Of a stretch of DNA of 64,000 nt, positions 28,084 through 41,518 are shown in pieces; positions within the stretch are counted from its first letter, which is position 1, and every line of letters starts with the position of its first letter. The stretch is from positions 496,001 to 560,000 of the forward strand of contig OZ025812.1 of the NCBI GenBank assembly GCA_964019425.1. The letters run 5' to 3'. Source of the stretch: Flectonema sp. DT1601. Lineage: Eukaryota > Euglenozoa > Diplonemea > Diplonemida > Diplonemidae. The translations under genes and the position numbers were made by a program. Below the pieces are notes generated by a model. The model ran no database searches. It had not been told where the DNA came from and worked only from the letters and a program-made list of their open reading frames with translations.

Positions 28084-30106
28084 ATGTCTGTCTACGATGG
28101 TGCTATTGGTATCGACTTGGGAACAACCTACTCATGTGTTGGGGTGTGGCAAAACGAACGGGTTGAGATTATCGCCAACGATCAGGGAAACCGAACGACT
28201 CCTTCATACGTCGGGTTCAACAACAGCGAGCGTCTGATCGGAGACGCAGCCAAGAACCAAGTGGTGTTGAACCCAACAAACACGGTGTTCGATGCTAAGA
28301 GATTAATTGGTCGAAAGATCTCAGACTCCACAGTGCAATCCGATATGAAGCATTTGCCTTTCAAAATTACGTCTAAGGCTGATGAGAAGCCGTTGATCGA
28401 AGTTGAGCACCTCGGAGAGACAAAACAATTCATGCCTGAAGAGATCTCAGCTATGATCTTGGTGAAGATGAAGGAGACGGCGGAGGCGTTCCTCGGGAAG
28501 TCAGTTAAGAAGTCAGTTGTGACGGTGCCAGCATACTTCACTGACTCTCAGAGGCAGGCTACTAAGGATGCCGGAACTATTTCAGGGATGGACGTGTTGA
28601 GGATCATCAACGAACCTACTGCTGCAGCGATTGCTTACGGTTTAGATAAGATTGAAGAAGGAGTTGAGAAGAATGTTCTCATCTTCGATCTGGGAGGAGG
28701 TACATTCGATGTCACCCTTTTGACTATCGATGGCGGGGTATTTGAAGTATTAGCAACTGCTGGAGACACTCATTTGGGTGGAGAAGACTTCGACAGCAGG
28801 TTGGTAAATCATTTCATTGAAGAGTTCAAAAGGAAGTATCCGGGGAACGACATGACGCAGAGCCAGAGATCGCTGCGGAGACTACGAACAGCCTGCGAGA
28901 GAGCGAAGAGAGCTCTGTCGTCAGGGGCTCAGACTTCTATCGAAATCGATTCCCTGTACGAGGGGAAGGACTTCTACTCGTCAATTACCCGCGCGAGGTT
29001 CGATGAGTTGTGTGCAGACTTGTTCCGCTCGTGTTTAAAACCTGTTGAACAGGTTCTGAGTGATGCTAAGATGGATAAAAGATCAATCCATGAAGTTGTG
29101 TTGGTGGGTGGATCAACGAGGATCCCGAAAGTGCAGTCACTGGTAAAAGACTTCTTTGGAGGGAAGGAACTAAACAGATCGATCAACCCTGACGAAGCGG
29201 TGGCGTTTGGGGCGGCAGTGCAGGCCTTCTTACTGACTGATGGAGGGAACAGCAGCAGTGCTCCACCGATGGTTTTGTTGGACGTGGCGCCACTGACTTG
29301 TGGTATTGAAACAGCAGGTGGAGTAATGACTCCTTTGATAAAGAGAAACACCACTATCCCAACTAAGAAGAGTCAGGTGTTCTCGACTTACACTGACCGA
29401 CAGTCGGGAGTACACATTCAGGTGTTTGAAGGAGAGAGGACGATGACGAAGGACTGTCACCAGTTGGGGACATTTGACCTCTCTGGAATCCCACCTGCAC
29501 CCCGTGGTGTTCCTCAAATCGAAGTATCATTTGATGTCGATGTGAATGGAATTATGAATGTGTCTGCTGAAGACAAGACGACTGGTAAGAAGTCAGAAGT
29601 GATGATCACTAATGACAAAGGGAGGTTGTCACAAACAGAGATCGATGCGATGTGCAAAGACGCTGAGAAGTATGCAGAACAAGACAGGCTCTCGAGGGAG
29701 CGAATTGAGGCGAGGAACAGTCTCGAGAACTATTCGTATTCTATGAAGAATACCTGCACTGATGAAAAGACTTCAACACTTCTATCTGAGTCTGACAAGA
29801 AAAGTATCACCGACTCCTGTGAAGACACAATTAGGTGGTTGGATGATGTCCAAGAGGTTTGTCTTCATTTCTTTTTTATTATTAATTATTCGTTGCTCTA
29901 TTTCTAATATGCAACATGACCACACTAATCAAACAACAAATAACAAACAACACCAACAGGCATCTAAGGAAGAGTACGACTCCAGAATGAAGGAACTGGA
30001 GGGAATATGTCAGCCAATCATTTCTAAAATGTACCAGTCGAGTGGAGCAGCAGCAGCAGAAGGTGTCCCAACCGCATCTGACCCTCATGTTGAAGAGGTC
30101 GATTAA
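28084..30106 (+). CDS. hsp70: Cytosolic Hsp70, array copy 1
   Basis: Two exons, 28084-29856 and 29960-30106, encode 639 aa. The 103-bp intron (29857-29959, GTTTGT...CAG, phase 0) falls within the C-terminal lid after residue 591. Without splicing the frame stops early at 29907 and loses the EEVD end. All three Hsp70 signatures are present: IDLGTTYS near residue 10, [15 protein letters not shown] at 200-214, and [17 protein letters not shown] near 336-352. The C-terminus EEVD marks a cytosolic/nuclear ATP-dependent chaperone that docks TPR co-chaperones. The GGMP repeats common before EEVD are missing, replaced by a short Ala-rich linker. Sequence features resemble kinetoplastid Hsp70. Private differences lie only at the left edge of the unit (27766-27810). 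Confidence 0.97.
29857..29959 (+). other. hsp70 cis-intron, 103 bp (identical position in all 11 copies)
   Basis: Donor GTTTGT, acceptor CACCAACAG, AT-rich, with in-frame stops. Joining the exons gives [14 protein letters not shown], the expected Hsp70 lid sequence. The same intron recurs 1773 bp after each start codon. Confidence 0.93.
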
Positions 30107-30936
30107 AAAAAATATAATTCAATACGCACACTACTTAAAGACTCAAATCCATATTCTCAAACTATGAGCGACTCTTGTTGTGCTCTCTTTCCCTTTCCTG
30201 ATTCATTCAGACAACTAGTTTTCTATTTGTAAGTTAGGTTTTTTTTTTAAAAAAATTATTGTTTTACTTACAACATTCTTGTTCATCGATGTCTCTAAAT
30301 TCTCAGACGTGATGATTAAAATATTTTTCAATTGGTTTTTAAACTGTTCTTTTTCGCTCGTTACTTTTCTTCAGAGCGTTTTTTTCAGAACGGTTTTTCC
30401 CTCTCTCCTTATTCTTGCTAGCTCTTGTGTCGATTTTCGAGATCGTTTCATCCTGAAGCGGACTTATCGATGTTATATTTTATTGAAATACTGATACTCT
30501 TCTTCTTCTTGTTAATAATTAATTACCAATTACCACAGCACCCTATTAGGGTACACTAATTAATAATGACGTCTTGGGTGTTCATTCGATTTAGAGTGAT
30601 GCGAATCTAATTATAATTATTTCACTCCCCACAGTCAAGTCCAGCGACCGTCAAGGGAAAATAATTAAGAGAGTGCTCTACTCCCTTCGTTGTGAACATC
30701 TTTCTGTTTTTGTTACTATTTTTATAAAACCTGTATTCGATATTTTATTCCTGTGAGTTGTTAATTTATTTATGTTTGTTAATAAAGTATCCTTCAGTTG
30801 TCACCACTTCAGAATATTAAATGTGTTTTGGGATGTGTTGATTCTTTTTGTGAAGAAGATGGTCGTCGTTCTCGTATTCATAACATAACATTTCCCTCTT
30901 CTCCCTTTAGATTTCATATTTACTTTTATACAAACA
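30107..30936 (+). other. hsp70 intergenic spacer (type example)
   Basis: The 830-bp spacer contains a T10A7 tract (30239-30255 region), a palindrome ACCCTATTAGGGT at 30540-30552, TGACGTC at about 30568-30574, and the acceptor tract before the next ATG. A 71-codon frame inside it is not convincing. I could not find a clear heat-shock element (alternating GAA/TTC units with 2-nt spacing). Confidence 0.7.
30540..30552. repeat. Spacer palindrome, one per hsp70 unit
   Basis: ACCCTA, one T, TAGGGT: a perfect 6-bp inverted repeat. It recurs at the same place in all 11 spacers. Function unknown. Confidence 0.6.
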
Positions 30937-32959
30937 ATGTCTGTCTACGATGGTGCTATTGGTATCGACTTGGGAACAACCTACTCATGTGTTGGGGTGT
31001 GGCAAAACGAACGGGTTGAGATTATCGCCAACGATCAGGGAAACCGAACGACTCCTTCATACGTCGGGTTCAACAACAGCGAGCGTCTGATCGGAGACGC
31101 AGCCAAGAACCAAGTGGTGTTGAACCCAACAAACACGGTGTTCGATGCTAAGAGATTAATTGGTCGAAAGATCTCAGACTCCACAGTGCAATCCGATATG
31201 AAGCATTTGCCTTTCAAAATTACGTCTAAGGCTGATGAGAAGCCGTTGATCGAAGTTGAGCACCTCGGAGAGACAAAACAATTCATGCCTGAAGAGATCT
31301 CAGCTATGATCTTGGTGAAGATGAAGGAGACGGCGGAGGCGTTCCTCGGGAAGTCAGTTAAGAAGTCAGTTGTGACGGTGCCAGCATACTTCACTGACTC
31401 TCAGAGGCAGGCTACTAAGGATGCCGGAACTATTTCAGGGATGGACGTGTTGAGGATCATCAACGAACCTACTGCTGCAGCGATTGCTTACGGTTTAGAT
31501 AAGATTGAAGAAGGAGTTGAGAAGAATGTTCTCATCTTCGATCTGGGAGGAGGTACATTCGATGTCACCCTTTTGACTATCGATGGCGGGGTATTTGAAG
31601 TATTAGCAACTGCTGGAGACACTCATTTGGGTGGAGAAGACTTCGACAGCAGGTTGGTAAATCATTTCATTGAAGAGTTCAAAAGGAAGTATCCGGGGAA
31701 CGACATGACGCAGAGCCAGAGATCGCTGCGGAGACTACGAACAGCCTGCGAGAGAGCGAAGAGAGCTCTGTCGTCAGGGGCTCAGACTTCTATCGAAATC
31801 GATTCCCTGTACGAGGGGAAGGACTTCTACTCGTCAATTACCCGCGCGAGGTTCGATGAGTTGTGTGCAGACTTGTTCCGCTCGTGTTTAAAACCTGTTG
31901 AACAGGTTCTGAGTGATGCTAAGATGGATAAAAGATCAATCCATGAAGTTGTGTTGGTGGGTGGATCAACGAGGATCCCGAAAGTGCAGTCACTGGTAAA
32001 AGACTTCTTTGGAGGGAAGGAACTAAACAGATCGATCAACCCTGACGAAGCGGTGGCGTTTGGGGCGGCAGTGCAGGCCTTCTTACTGACTGATGGAGGG
32101 AACAGCAGCAGTGCTCCACCGATGGTTTTGTTGGACGTGGCGCCACTGACTTGTGGTATTGAAACAGCAGGTGGAGTAATGACTCCTTTGATAAAGAGAA
32201 ACACCACTATCCCAACTAAGAAGAGTCAGGTGTTCTCGACTTACACTGACCGACAGTCGGGAGTACACATTCAGGTGTTTGAAGGAGAGAGGACGATGAC
32301 GAAGGACTGTCACCAGTTGGGGACATTTGACCTCTCTGGAATCCCACCTGCACCCCGTGGTGTTCCTCAAATCGAAGTATCATTTGATGTCGATGTGAAT
32401 GGAATTATGAATGTGTCTGCTGAAGACAAGACGACTGGTAAGAAGTCAGAAGTGATGATCACTAATGACAAAGGGAGGTTGTCACAAACAGAGATCGATG
32501 CGATGTGCAAAGACGCTGAGAAGTATGCAGAACAAGACAGGCTCTCGAGGGAGCGAATTGAGGCGAGGAACAGTCTCGAGAACTATTCGTATTCTATGAA
32601 GAATACCTGCACTGATGAAAAGACTTCAACACTTCTATCTGAGTCTGACAAGAAAAGTATCACCGACTCCTGTGAAGACACAATTAGGTGGTTGGATGAT
32701 GTCCAAGAGGTTTGTCTTCATTTCTTTTTTATTATTAATTATTCGTTGCTCTATTTCTAATATGCAACATGACCACACTAATCAAACAACAAATAACAAA
32801 CAACACCAACAGGCATCTAAGGAAGAGTACGACTCCAGAATGAAGGAACTGGAGGGAATATGTCAGCCAATCATTTCTAAAATGTACCAGTCGAGTGGAG
32901 CAGCAGCAGCAGAAGGTGTCCCAACCGCATCTGACCCTCATGTTGAAGAGGTCGATTAA
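30937..32959 (+). CDS. hsp70: Cytosolic Hsp70, array copy 2
   Basis: Exons 30937-32709 and 32813-32959, intron 32710-32812. The encoded 639 aa are identical to copy 1. The unit is of the alpha type: codon S516 is TCA, the spacer has the T10A7 tract and no 3-bp insertion. Confidence 0.97.
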
Positions 32960-33789
32960 AAAAAATATAATTCAATACGCACACTACTTAAAGACTCAAA
33001 TCCATATTCTCAAACTATGAGCGACTCTTGTTGTGCTCTCTTTCCCTTTCCTGATTCATTCAGACAACTAGTTTTCTATTTGTAAGTTAGGTTTTTTTTT
33101 TAAAAAAATTATTGTTTTACTTACAACATTCTTGTTCATCGATGTCTCTAAATTCTCAGACGTGATGATTAAAATATTTTTCAATTGGTTTTTAAACTGT
33201 TCTTTTTCGCTCGTTACTTTTCTTCAGAGCGTTTTTTTCAGAACGGTTTTTCCCTCTCTCCTTATTCTTGCTAGCTCTTGTGTCGATTTTCGAGATCGTT
33301 TCATCCTGAAGCGGACTTATCGATGTTATATTTTATTGAAATACTGATACTCTTCTTCTTCTTGTTAATAATTAATTACCAATTACCACAGCACCCTATT
33401 AGGGTACACTAATTAATAATGACGTCTTGGGTGTTCATTCGATTTAGAGTGATGCGAATCTAATTATAATTATTTCACTCCCCACAGTCAAGTCCAGCGA
33501 CCGTCAAGGGAAAATAATTAAGAGAGTGCTCTACTCCCTTCGTTGTGAACATCTTTCTGTTTTTGTTACTATTTTTATAAAACCTGTATTCGATATTTTA
33601 TTCCTGTGAGTTGTTAATTTATTTATGTTTGTTAATAAAGTATCCTTCAGTTGTCACCACTTCAGAATATTAAATGTGTTTTGGGATGTGTTGATTCTTT
33701 TTGTGAAGAAGATGGTCGTCGTTCTCGTATTCATAACATAACATTTCCCTCTTCTCCCTTTAGATTTCATATTTACTTTTATACAAACA

Positions 33790-35812
33790 ATGTCTGTCTA
33801 CGATGGTGCTATTGGTATCGACTTGGGAACAACCTACTCATGTGTTGGGGTGTGGCAAAACGAACGGGTTGAGATTATCGCCAACGATCAGGGAAACCGA
33901 ACGACTCCTTCATACGTCGGGTTCAACAACAGCGAGCGTCTGATCGGAGACGCAGCCAAGAACCAAGTGGTGTTGAACCCAACAAACACGGTGTTCGATG
34001 CTAAGAGATTAATTGGTCGAAAGATCTCAGACTCCACAGTGCAATCCGATATGAAGCATTTGCCTTTCAAAATTACGTCTAAGGCTGATGAGAAGCCGTT
34101 GATCGAAGTTGAGCACCTCGGAGAGACAAAACAATTCATGCCTGAAGAGATCTCAGCTATGATCTTGGTGAAGATGAAGGAGACGGCGGAGGCGTTCCTC
34201 GGGAAGTCAGTTAAGAAGTCAGTTGTGACGGTGCCAGCATACTTCACTGACTCTCAGAGGCAGGCTACTAAGGATGCCGGAACTATTTCAGGGATGGACG
34301 TGTTGAGGATCATCAACGAACCTACTGCTGCAGCGATTGCTTACGGTTTAGATAAGATTGAAGAAGGAGTTGAGAAGAATGTTCTCATCTTCGATCTGGG
34401 AGGAGGTACATTCGATGTCACCCTTTTGACTATCGATGGCGGGGTATTTGAAGTATTAGCAACTGCTGGAGACACTCATTTGGGTGGAGAAGACTTCGAC
34501 AGCAGGTTGGTAAATCATTTCATTGAAGAGTTCAAAAGGAAGTATCCGGGGAACGACATGACGCAGAGCCAGAGATCGCTGCGGAGACTACGAACAGCCT
34601 GCGAGAGAGCGAAGAGAGCTCTGTCGTCAGGGGCTCAGACTTCTATCGAAATCGATTCCCTGTACGAGGGGAAGGACTTCTACTCGTCAATTACCCGCGC
34701 GAGGTTCGATGAGTTGTGTGCAGACTTGTTCCGCTCGTGTTTAAAACCTGTTGAACAGGTTCTGAGTGATGCTAAGATGGATAAAAGATCAATCCATGAA
34801 GTTGTGTTGGTGGGTGGATCAACGAGGATCCCGAAAGTGCAGTCACTGGTAAAAGACTTCTTTGGAGGGAAGGAACTAAACAGATCGATCAACCCTGACG
34901 AAGCGGTGGCGTTTGGGGCGGCAGTGCAGGCCTTCTTACTGACTGATGGAGGGAACAGCAGCAGTGCTCCACCGATGGTTTTGTTGGACGTGGCGCCACT
35001 GACTTGTGGTATTGAAACAGCAGGTGGAGTAATGACTCCTTTGATAAAGAGAAACACCACTATCCCAACTAAGAAGAGTCAGGTGTTCTCGACTTACACT
35101 GACCGACAGTCGGGAGTACACATTCAGGTGTTTGAAGGAGAGAGGACGATGACGAAGGACTGTCACCAGTTGGGGACATTTGACCTCTCTGGAATCCCAC
35201 CTGCACCCCGTGGTGTTCCTCAAATCGAAGTATCATTTGATGTCGATGTGAATGGAATTATGAATGTGTCTGCTGAAGACAAGACGACTGGTAAGAAGTC
35301 AGAAGTGATGATCACTAATGACAAAGGGAGGTTGTCACAAACAGAGATCGATGCGATGTGCAAAGACGCTGAGAAGTATGCAGAACAAGACAGGCTCTCG
35401 AGGGAGCGAATTGAGGCGAGGAACAGTCTCGAGAACTATTCGTATTCTATGAAGAATACCTGCACTGATGAAAAGACTTCAACACTTCTATCTGAGTCTG
35501 ACAAGAAAAGTATCACCGACTCCTGTGAAGACACAATTAGGTGGTTGGATGATGTCCAAGAGGTTTGTCTTCATTTCTTTTTTATTATTAATTATTCGTT
35601 GCTCTATTTCTAATATGCAACATGACCACACTAATCAAACAACAAATAACAAACAACACCAACAGGCATCTAAGGAAGAGTACGACTCCAGAATGAAGGA
35701 ACTGGAGGGAATATGTCAGCCAATCATTTCTAAAATGTACCAGTCGAGTGGAGCAGCAGCAGCAGAAGGTGTCCCAACCGCATCTGACCCTCATGTTGAA
35801 GAGGTCGATTAA
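33790..35812 (+). CDS. hsp70: Cytosolic Hsp70, array copy 3
   Basis: Exons 33790-35562 and 35666-35812, intron 35563-35665. Protein identical to copy 1; alpha-type unit with no private change noticed. Confidence 0.97.
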
Positions 35813-36642
35813 AAAAAATATAATTCAATACGCACACTACTTAAAGACTCAAATCCATATTCTCAAACTATGAGCGACTCTTGTTGTGCTCTCTTTCCCT
35901 TTCCTGATTCATTCAGACAACTAGTTTTCTATTTGTAAGTTAGGTTTTTTTTTTAAAAAAATTATTGTTTTACTTACAACATTCTTGTTCATCGATGTCT
36001 CTAAATTCTCAGACGTGATGATTAAAATATTTTTCAATTGGTTTTTAAACTGTTCTTTTTCGCTCGTTACTTTTCTTCAGAGCGTTTTTTTCAGAACGGT
36101 TTTTCCCTCTCTCCTTATTCTTGCTAGCTCTTGTGTCGATTTTCGAGATCGTTTCATCCTGAAGCGGACTTATCGATGTTATATTTTATTGAAATACTGA
36201 TACTCTTCTTCTTCTTGTTAATAATTAATTACCAATTACCACAGCACCCTATTAGGGTACACTAATTAATAATGACGTCTTGGGTGTTCATTCGATTTAG
36301 AGTGATGCGAATCTAATTATAATTATTTCACTCCCCACAGTCAAGTCCAGCGACCGTCAAGGGAAAATAATTAAGAGAGTGCTCTACTCCCTTCGTTGTG
36401 AACATCTTTCTGTTTTTGTTACTATTTTTATAAAACCTGTATTCGATATTTTATTCCTGTGAGTTGTTAATTTATTTATGTTTGTTAATAAAGTATCCTT
36501 CAGTTGTCACCACTTCAGAATATTAAATGTGTTTTGGGATGTGTTGATTCTTTTTGTGAAGAAGATGGTCGTCGTTCTCGTATTCATAACATAACATTTC
36601 CCTCTTCTCCCTTTAGATTTCATATTTACTTTTATACAAACA

Positions 36643-38665
36643 ATGTCTGTCTACGATGGTGCTATTGGTATCGACTTGGGAACAACCTACTCATGTGTTG
36701 GGGTGTGGCAAAACGAACGGGTTGAGATTATCGCCAACGATCAGGGAAACCGAACGACTCCTTCATACGTCGGGTTCAACAACAGCGAGCGTCTGATCGG
36801 AGACGCAGCCAAGAACCAAGTGGTGTTGAACCCAACAAACACGGTGTTCGATGCTAAGAGATTAATTGGTCGAAAGATCTCAGACTCCACAGTGCAATCC
36901 GATATGAAGCATTTGCCTTTCAAAATTACGTCTAAGGCTGATGAGAAGCCGTTGATCGAAGTTGAGCACCTCGGAGAGACAAAACAATTCATGCCTGAAG
37001 AGATCTCAGCTATGATCTTGGTGAAGATGAAGGAGACGGCGGAGGCGTTCCTCGGGAAGTCAGTTAAGAAGTCAGTTGTGACGGTGCCAGCATACTTCAC
37101 TGACTCTCAGAGGCAGGCTACTAAGGATGCCGGAACTATTTCAGGGATGGACGTGTTGAGGATCATCAACGAACCTACTGCTGCAGCGATTGCTTACGGT
37201 TTAGATAAGATTGAAGAAGGAGTTGAGAAGAATGTTCTCATCTTCGATCTGGGAGGAGGTACATTCGATGTCACCCTTTTGACTATCGATGGCGGGGTAT
37301 TTGAAGTATTAGCAACTGCTGGAGACACTCATTTGGGTGGAGAAGACTTCGACAGCAGGTTGGTAAATCATTTCATTGAAGAGTTCAAAAGGAAGTATCC
37401 GGGGAACGACATGACGCAGAGCCAGAGATCGCTGCGGAGACTACGAACAGCCTGCGAGAGAGCGAAGAGAGCTCTGTCGTCAGGGGCTCAGACTTCTATC
37501 GAAATCGATTCCCTGTACGAGGGGAAGGACTTCTACTCGTCAATTACCCGCGCGAGGTTCGATGAGTTGTGTGCAGACTTGTTCCGCTCGTGTTTAAAAC
37601 CTGTTGAACAGGTTCTGAGTGATGCTAAGATGGATAAAAGATCAATCCATGAAGTTGTGTTGGTGGGTGGATCAACGAGGATCCCGAAAGTGCAGTCACT
37701 GGTAAAAGACTTCTTTGGAGGGAAGGAACTAAACAGATCGATCAACCCTGACGAAGCGGTGGCGTTTGGGGCGGCAGTGCAGGCCTTCTTACTGACTGAT
37801 GGAGGGAACAGCAGCAGTGCTCCACCGATGGTTTTGTTGGACGTGGCGCCACTGACTTGTGGTATTGAAACAGCAGGTGGAGTAATGACTCCTTTGATAA
37901 AGAGAAACACCACTATCCCAACTAAGAAGAGTCAGGTGTTCTCGACTTACACTGACCGACAGTCGGGAGTACACATTCAGGTGTTTGAAGGAGAGAGGAC
38001 GATGACGAAGGACTGTCACCAGTTGGGGACATTTGACCTCTCTGGAATCCCACCTGCACCCCGTGGTGTTCCTCAAATCGAAGTATCATTTGATGTCGAT
38101 GTGAATGGAATTATGAATGTGTCTGCTGAAGACAAGACGACTGGTAAGAAGTCAGAAGTGATGATCACTAATGACAAAGGGAGGTTGTCACAAACAGAGA
38201 TCGATGCGATGTGCAAAGACGCTGAGAAGTATGCAGAACAAGACAGGCTCTCGAGGGAGCGAATTGAGGCGAGGAACAGTCTCGAGAACTATTCGTATTC
38301 TATGAAGAATACCTGCACTGATGAAAAGACTTCAACACTTCTATCTGAGTCTGACAAGAAAAGTATCACCGACTCCTGTGAAGACACAATTAGGTGGTTG
38401 GATGATGTCCAAGAGGTTTGTCTTCATTTCTTTTTTATTATTAATTATTCGTTGCTCTATTTCTAATATGCAACATGACCACACTAATCAAACAACAAAT
38501 AACAAACAACACCAACAGGCATCTAAGGAAGAGTACGACTCCAGAATGAAGGAACTGGAGGGAATATGTCAGCCAATCATTTCTAAAATGTACCAGTCGA
38601 GTGGAGCAGCAGCAGCAGAAGGTGTCCCAACCGCATCTGACCCTCATGTTGAAGAGGTCGATTAA
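36643..38665 (+). CDS. hsp70: Cytosolic Hsp70, array copy 4
   Basis: Exons 36643-38415 and 38519-38665, intron 38416-38518. Protein identical to copy 1; alpha-type unit. It is the last of four consecutive alpha units. Confidence 0.97.
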
Positions 38666-39495
38666 AAAAAATATAATTCAATACGCACACTACTTAAAGA
38701 CTCAAATCCATATTCTCAAACTATGAGCGACTCTTGTTGTGCTCTCTTTCCCTTTCCTGATTCATTCAGACAACTAGTTTTCTATTTGTAAGTTAGGTTT
38801 TTTTTTTAAAAAAATTATTGTTTTACTTACAACATTCTTGTTCATCGATGTCTCTAAATTCTCAGACGTGATGATTAAAATATTTTTCAATTGGTTTTTA
38901 AACTGTTCTTTTTCGCTCGTTACTTTTCTTCAGAGCGTTTTTTTCAGAACGGTTTTTCCCTCTCTCCTTATTCTTGCTAGCTCTTGTGTCGATTTTCGAG
39001 ATCGTTTCATCCTGAAGCGGACTTATCGATGTTATATTTTATTGAAATACTGATACTCTTCTTCTTCTTGTTAATAATTAATTACCAATTACCACAGCAC
39101 CCTATTAGGGTACACTAATTAATAATGACGTCTTGGGTGTTCATTCGATTTAGAGTGATGCGAATCTAATTATAATTATTTCACTCCCCACAGTCAAGTC
39201 CAGCGACCGTCAAGGGAAAATAATTAAGAGAGTGCTCTACTCCCTTCGTTGTGAACATCTTTCTGTTTTTGTTACTATTTTTATAAAACCTGTATTCGAT
39301 ATTTTATTCCTGTGAGTTGTTAATTTATTTATGTTTGTTAATAAAGTATCCTTCAGTTGTCACCACTTCAGAATATTAAATGTGTTTTGGGATGTGTTGA
39401 TTCTTTTTGTGAAGAAGATGGTCGTCGTTCTCGTATTCATAACATAACATTTCCCTCTTCTCCCTTTAGATTTCATATTTACTTTTATACAAACA

Positions 39496-41518
39496 ATGTC
39501 TGTCTACGATGGTGCTATTGGTATCGACTTGGGAACAACCTACTCATGTGTTGGGGTGTGGCAAAACGAACGGGTTGAGATTATCGCCAACGATCAGGGA
39601 AACCGAACGACTCCTTCATACGTCGGGTTCAACAACAGCGAGCGTCTGATCGGAGACGCAGCCAAGAACCAAGTGGTGTTGAACCCAACAAACACGGTGT
39701 TCGATGCTAAGAGATTAATTGGTCGAAAGATCTCAGACTCCACAGTGCAATCCGATATGAAGCATTTGCCTTTCAAAATTACGTCTAAGGCTGATGAGAA
39801 GCCGTTGATCGAAGTTGAGCACCTCGGAGAGACAAAACAATTCATGCCTGAAGAGATCTCAGCTATGATCTTGGTGAAGATGAAGGAGACGGCGGAGGCG
39901 TTCCTCGGGAAGTCAGTTAAGAAGTCAGTTGTGACGGTGCCAGCATACTTCACTGACTCTCAGAGGCAGGCTACTAAGGATGCCGGAACTATTTCAGGGA
40001 TGGACGTGTTGAGGATCATCAACGAACCTACTGCTGCAGCGATTGCTTACGGTTTAGATAAGATTGAAGAAGGAGTTGAGAAGAATGTTCTCATCTTCGA
40101 TCTGGGAGGAGGTACATTCGATGTCACCCTTTTGACTATCGATGGCGGGGTATTTGAAGTATTAGCAACTGCTGGAGACACTCATTTGGGTGGAGAAGAC
40201 TTCGACAGCAGGTTGGTAAATCATTTCATTGAAGAGTTCAAAAGGAAGTATCCGGGGAACGACATGACGCAGAGCCAGAGATCGCTGCGGAGACTACGAA
40301 CAGCCTGCGAGAGAGCGAAGAGAGCTCTGTCGTCAGGGGCTCAGACTTCTATCGAAATCGATTCCCTGTACGAGGGGAAGGACTTCTACTCGTCAATTAC
40401 CCGCGCGAGGTTCGATGAGTTGTGTGCAGACTTGTTCCGCTCGTGTTTAAAACCTGTTGAACAGGTTCTGAGTGATGCTAAGATGGATAAAAGATCAATC
40501 CATGAAGTTGTGTTGGTGGGTGGATCAACGAGGATCCCGAAAGTGCAGTCACTGGTAAAAGACTTCTTTGGAGGGAAGGAACTAAACAGATCGATCAACC
40601 CTGACGAAGCGGTGGCGTTTGGGGCGGCAGTGCAGGCCTTCTTACTGACTGATGGAGGGAACAGCAGCAGTGCTCCACCGATGGTTTTGTTGGACGTGGC
40701 GCCACTGACTTGTGGTATTGAAACAGCAGGTGGAGTAATGACTCCTTTGATAAAGAGAAACACCACTATCCCAACTAAGAAGAGTCAGGTGTTCTCGACT
40801 TACACTGACCGACAGTCGGGAGTACACATTCAGGTGTTTGAAGGAGAGAGGACGATGACGAAGGACTGTCACCAGTTGGGGACATTTGACCTCTCTGGAA
40901 TCCCACCTGCACCCCGTGGTGTTCCTCAAATCGAAGTATCATTTGATGTCGATGTGAATGGAATTATGAATGTGTCTGCTGAAGACAAGACGACTGGTAA
41001 GAAGTCAGAAGTGATGATCACTAATGACAAAGGGAGGTTGTCGCAAACAGAGATCGATGCGATGTGCAAAGACGCTGAGAAGTATGCAGAACAAGACAGG
41101 CTCTCGAGGGAGCGAATTGAGGCGAGGAACAGTCTCGAGAACTATTCGTATTCTATGAAGAATACCTGCACTGATGAAAAGACTTCAACACTTCTATCTG
41201 AGTCTGACAAGAAAAGTATCACCGACTCCTGTGAAGACACAATTAGGTGGTTGGATGATGTCCAAGAGGTTTGTCTTCATTTCTTTTTTATTATTAATTA
41301 TTCGTTGCTCTATTTCTAATATGCAACATGACCACACTAATCAAACAACAAATAACAAACAACACCAACAGGCATCTAAGGAAGAGTACGACTCCAGAAT
41401 GAAGGAACTGGAGGGAATATGTCAGCCAATCATTTCTAAAATGTACCAGTCGAGTGGAGCAGCAGCAGCAGAAGGTGTCCCAACCGCATCTGACCCTCAT
41501 GTTGAAGAGGTCGATTAA
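39496..41518 (+). CDS. hsp70: Cytosolic Hsp70, array copy 5
   Basis: Exons 39496-41268 and 41372-41518, intron 41269-41371. Protein identical to copy 1. This is the first beta-type unit: S516 is TCG (41043), the spacer tract is T11A6, and the spacer carries the 3-bp ATG insertion near 42009. Confidence 0.97.

Noticed and set aside
28182-29517. Minus-strand frames of 119, 126 and 95 codons inside each hsp70 copy, and the 73-codon frame before each start
   Set aside because: They are antisense or out-of-frame shadows of the conserved coding region or leader and repeat only because the unit repeats.
30722-30730. TATA-like TTTATAAAA about 210 bp upstream of each hsp70 ATG
   Set aside because: AT-rich spacer yields such words by chance, and if the organism is euglenozoan, TATA promoters are not expected at protein genes. 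There is no transcript evidence.
30107-30936. Heat-shock elements in the hsp70 spacer
   Set aside because: I looked for alternating GAA/TTC units with 2-nt spacing. Only words with wrong spacing (such as TTCAGAA) were found.
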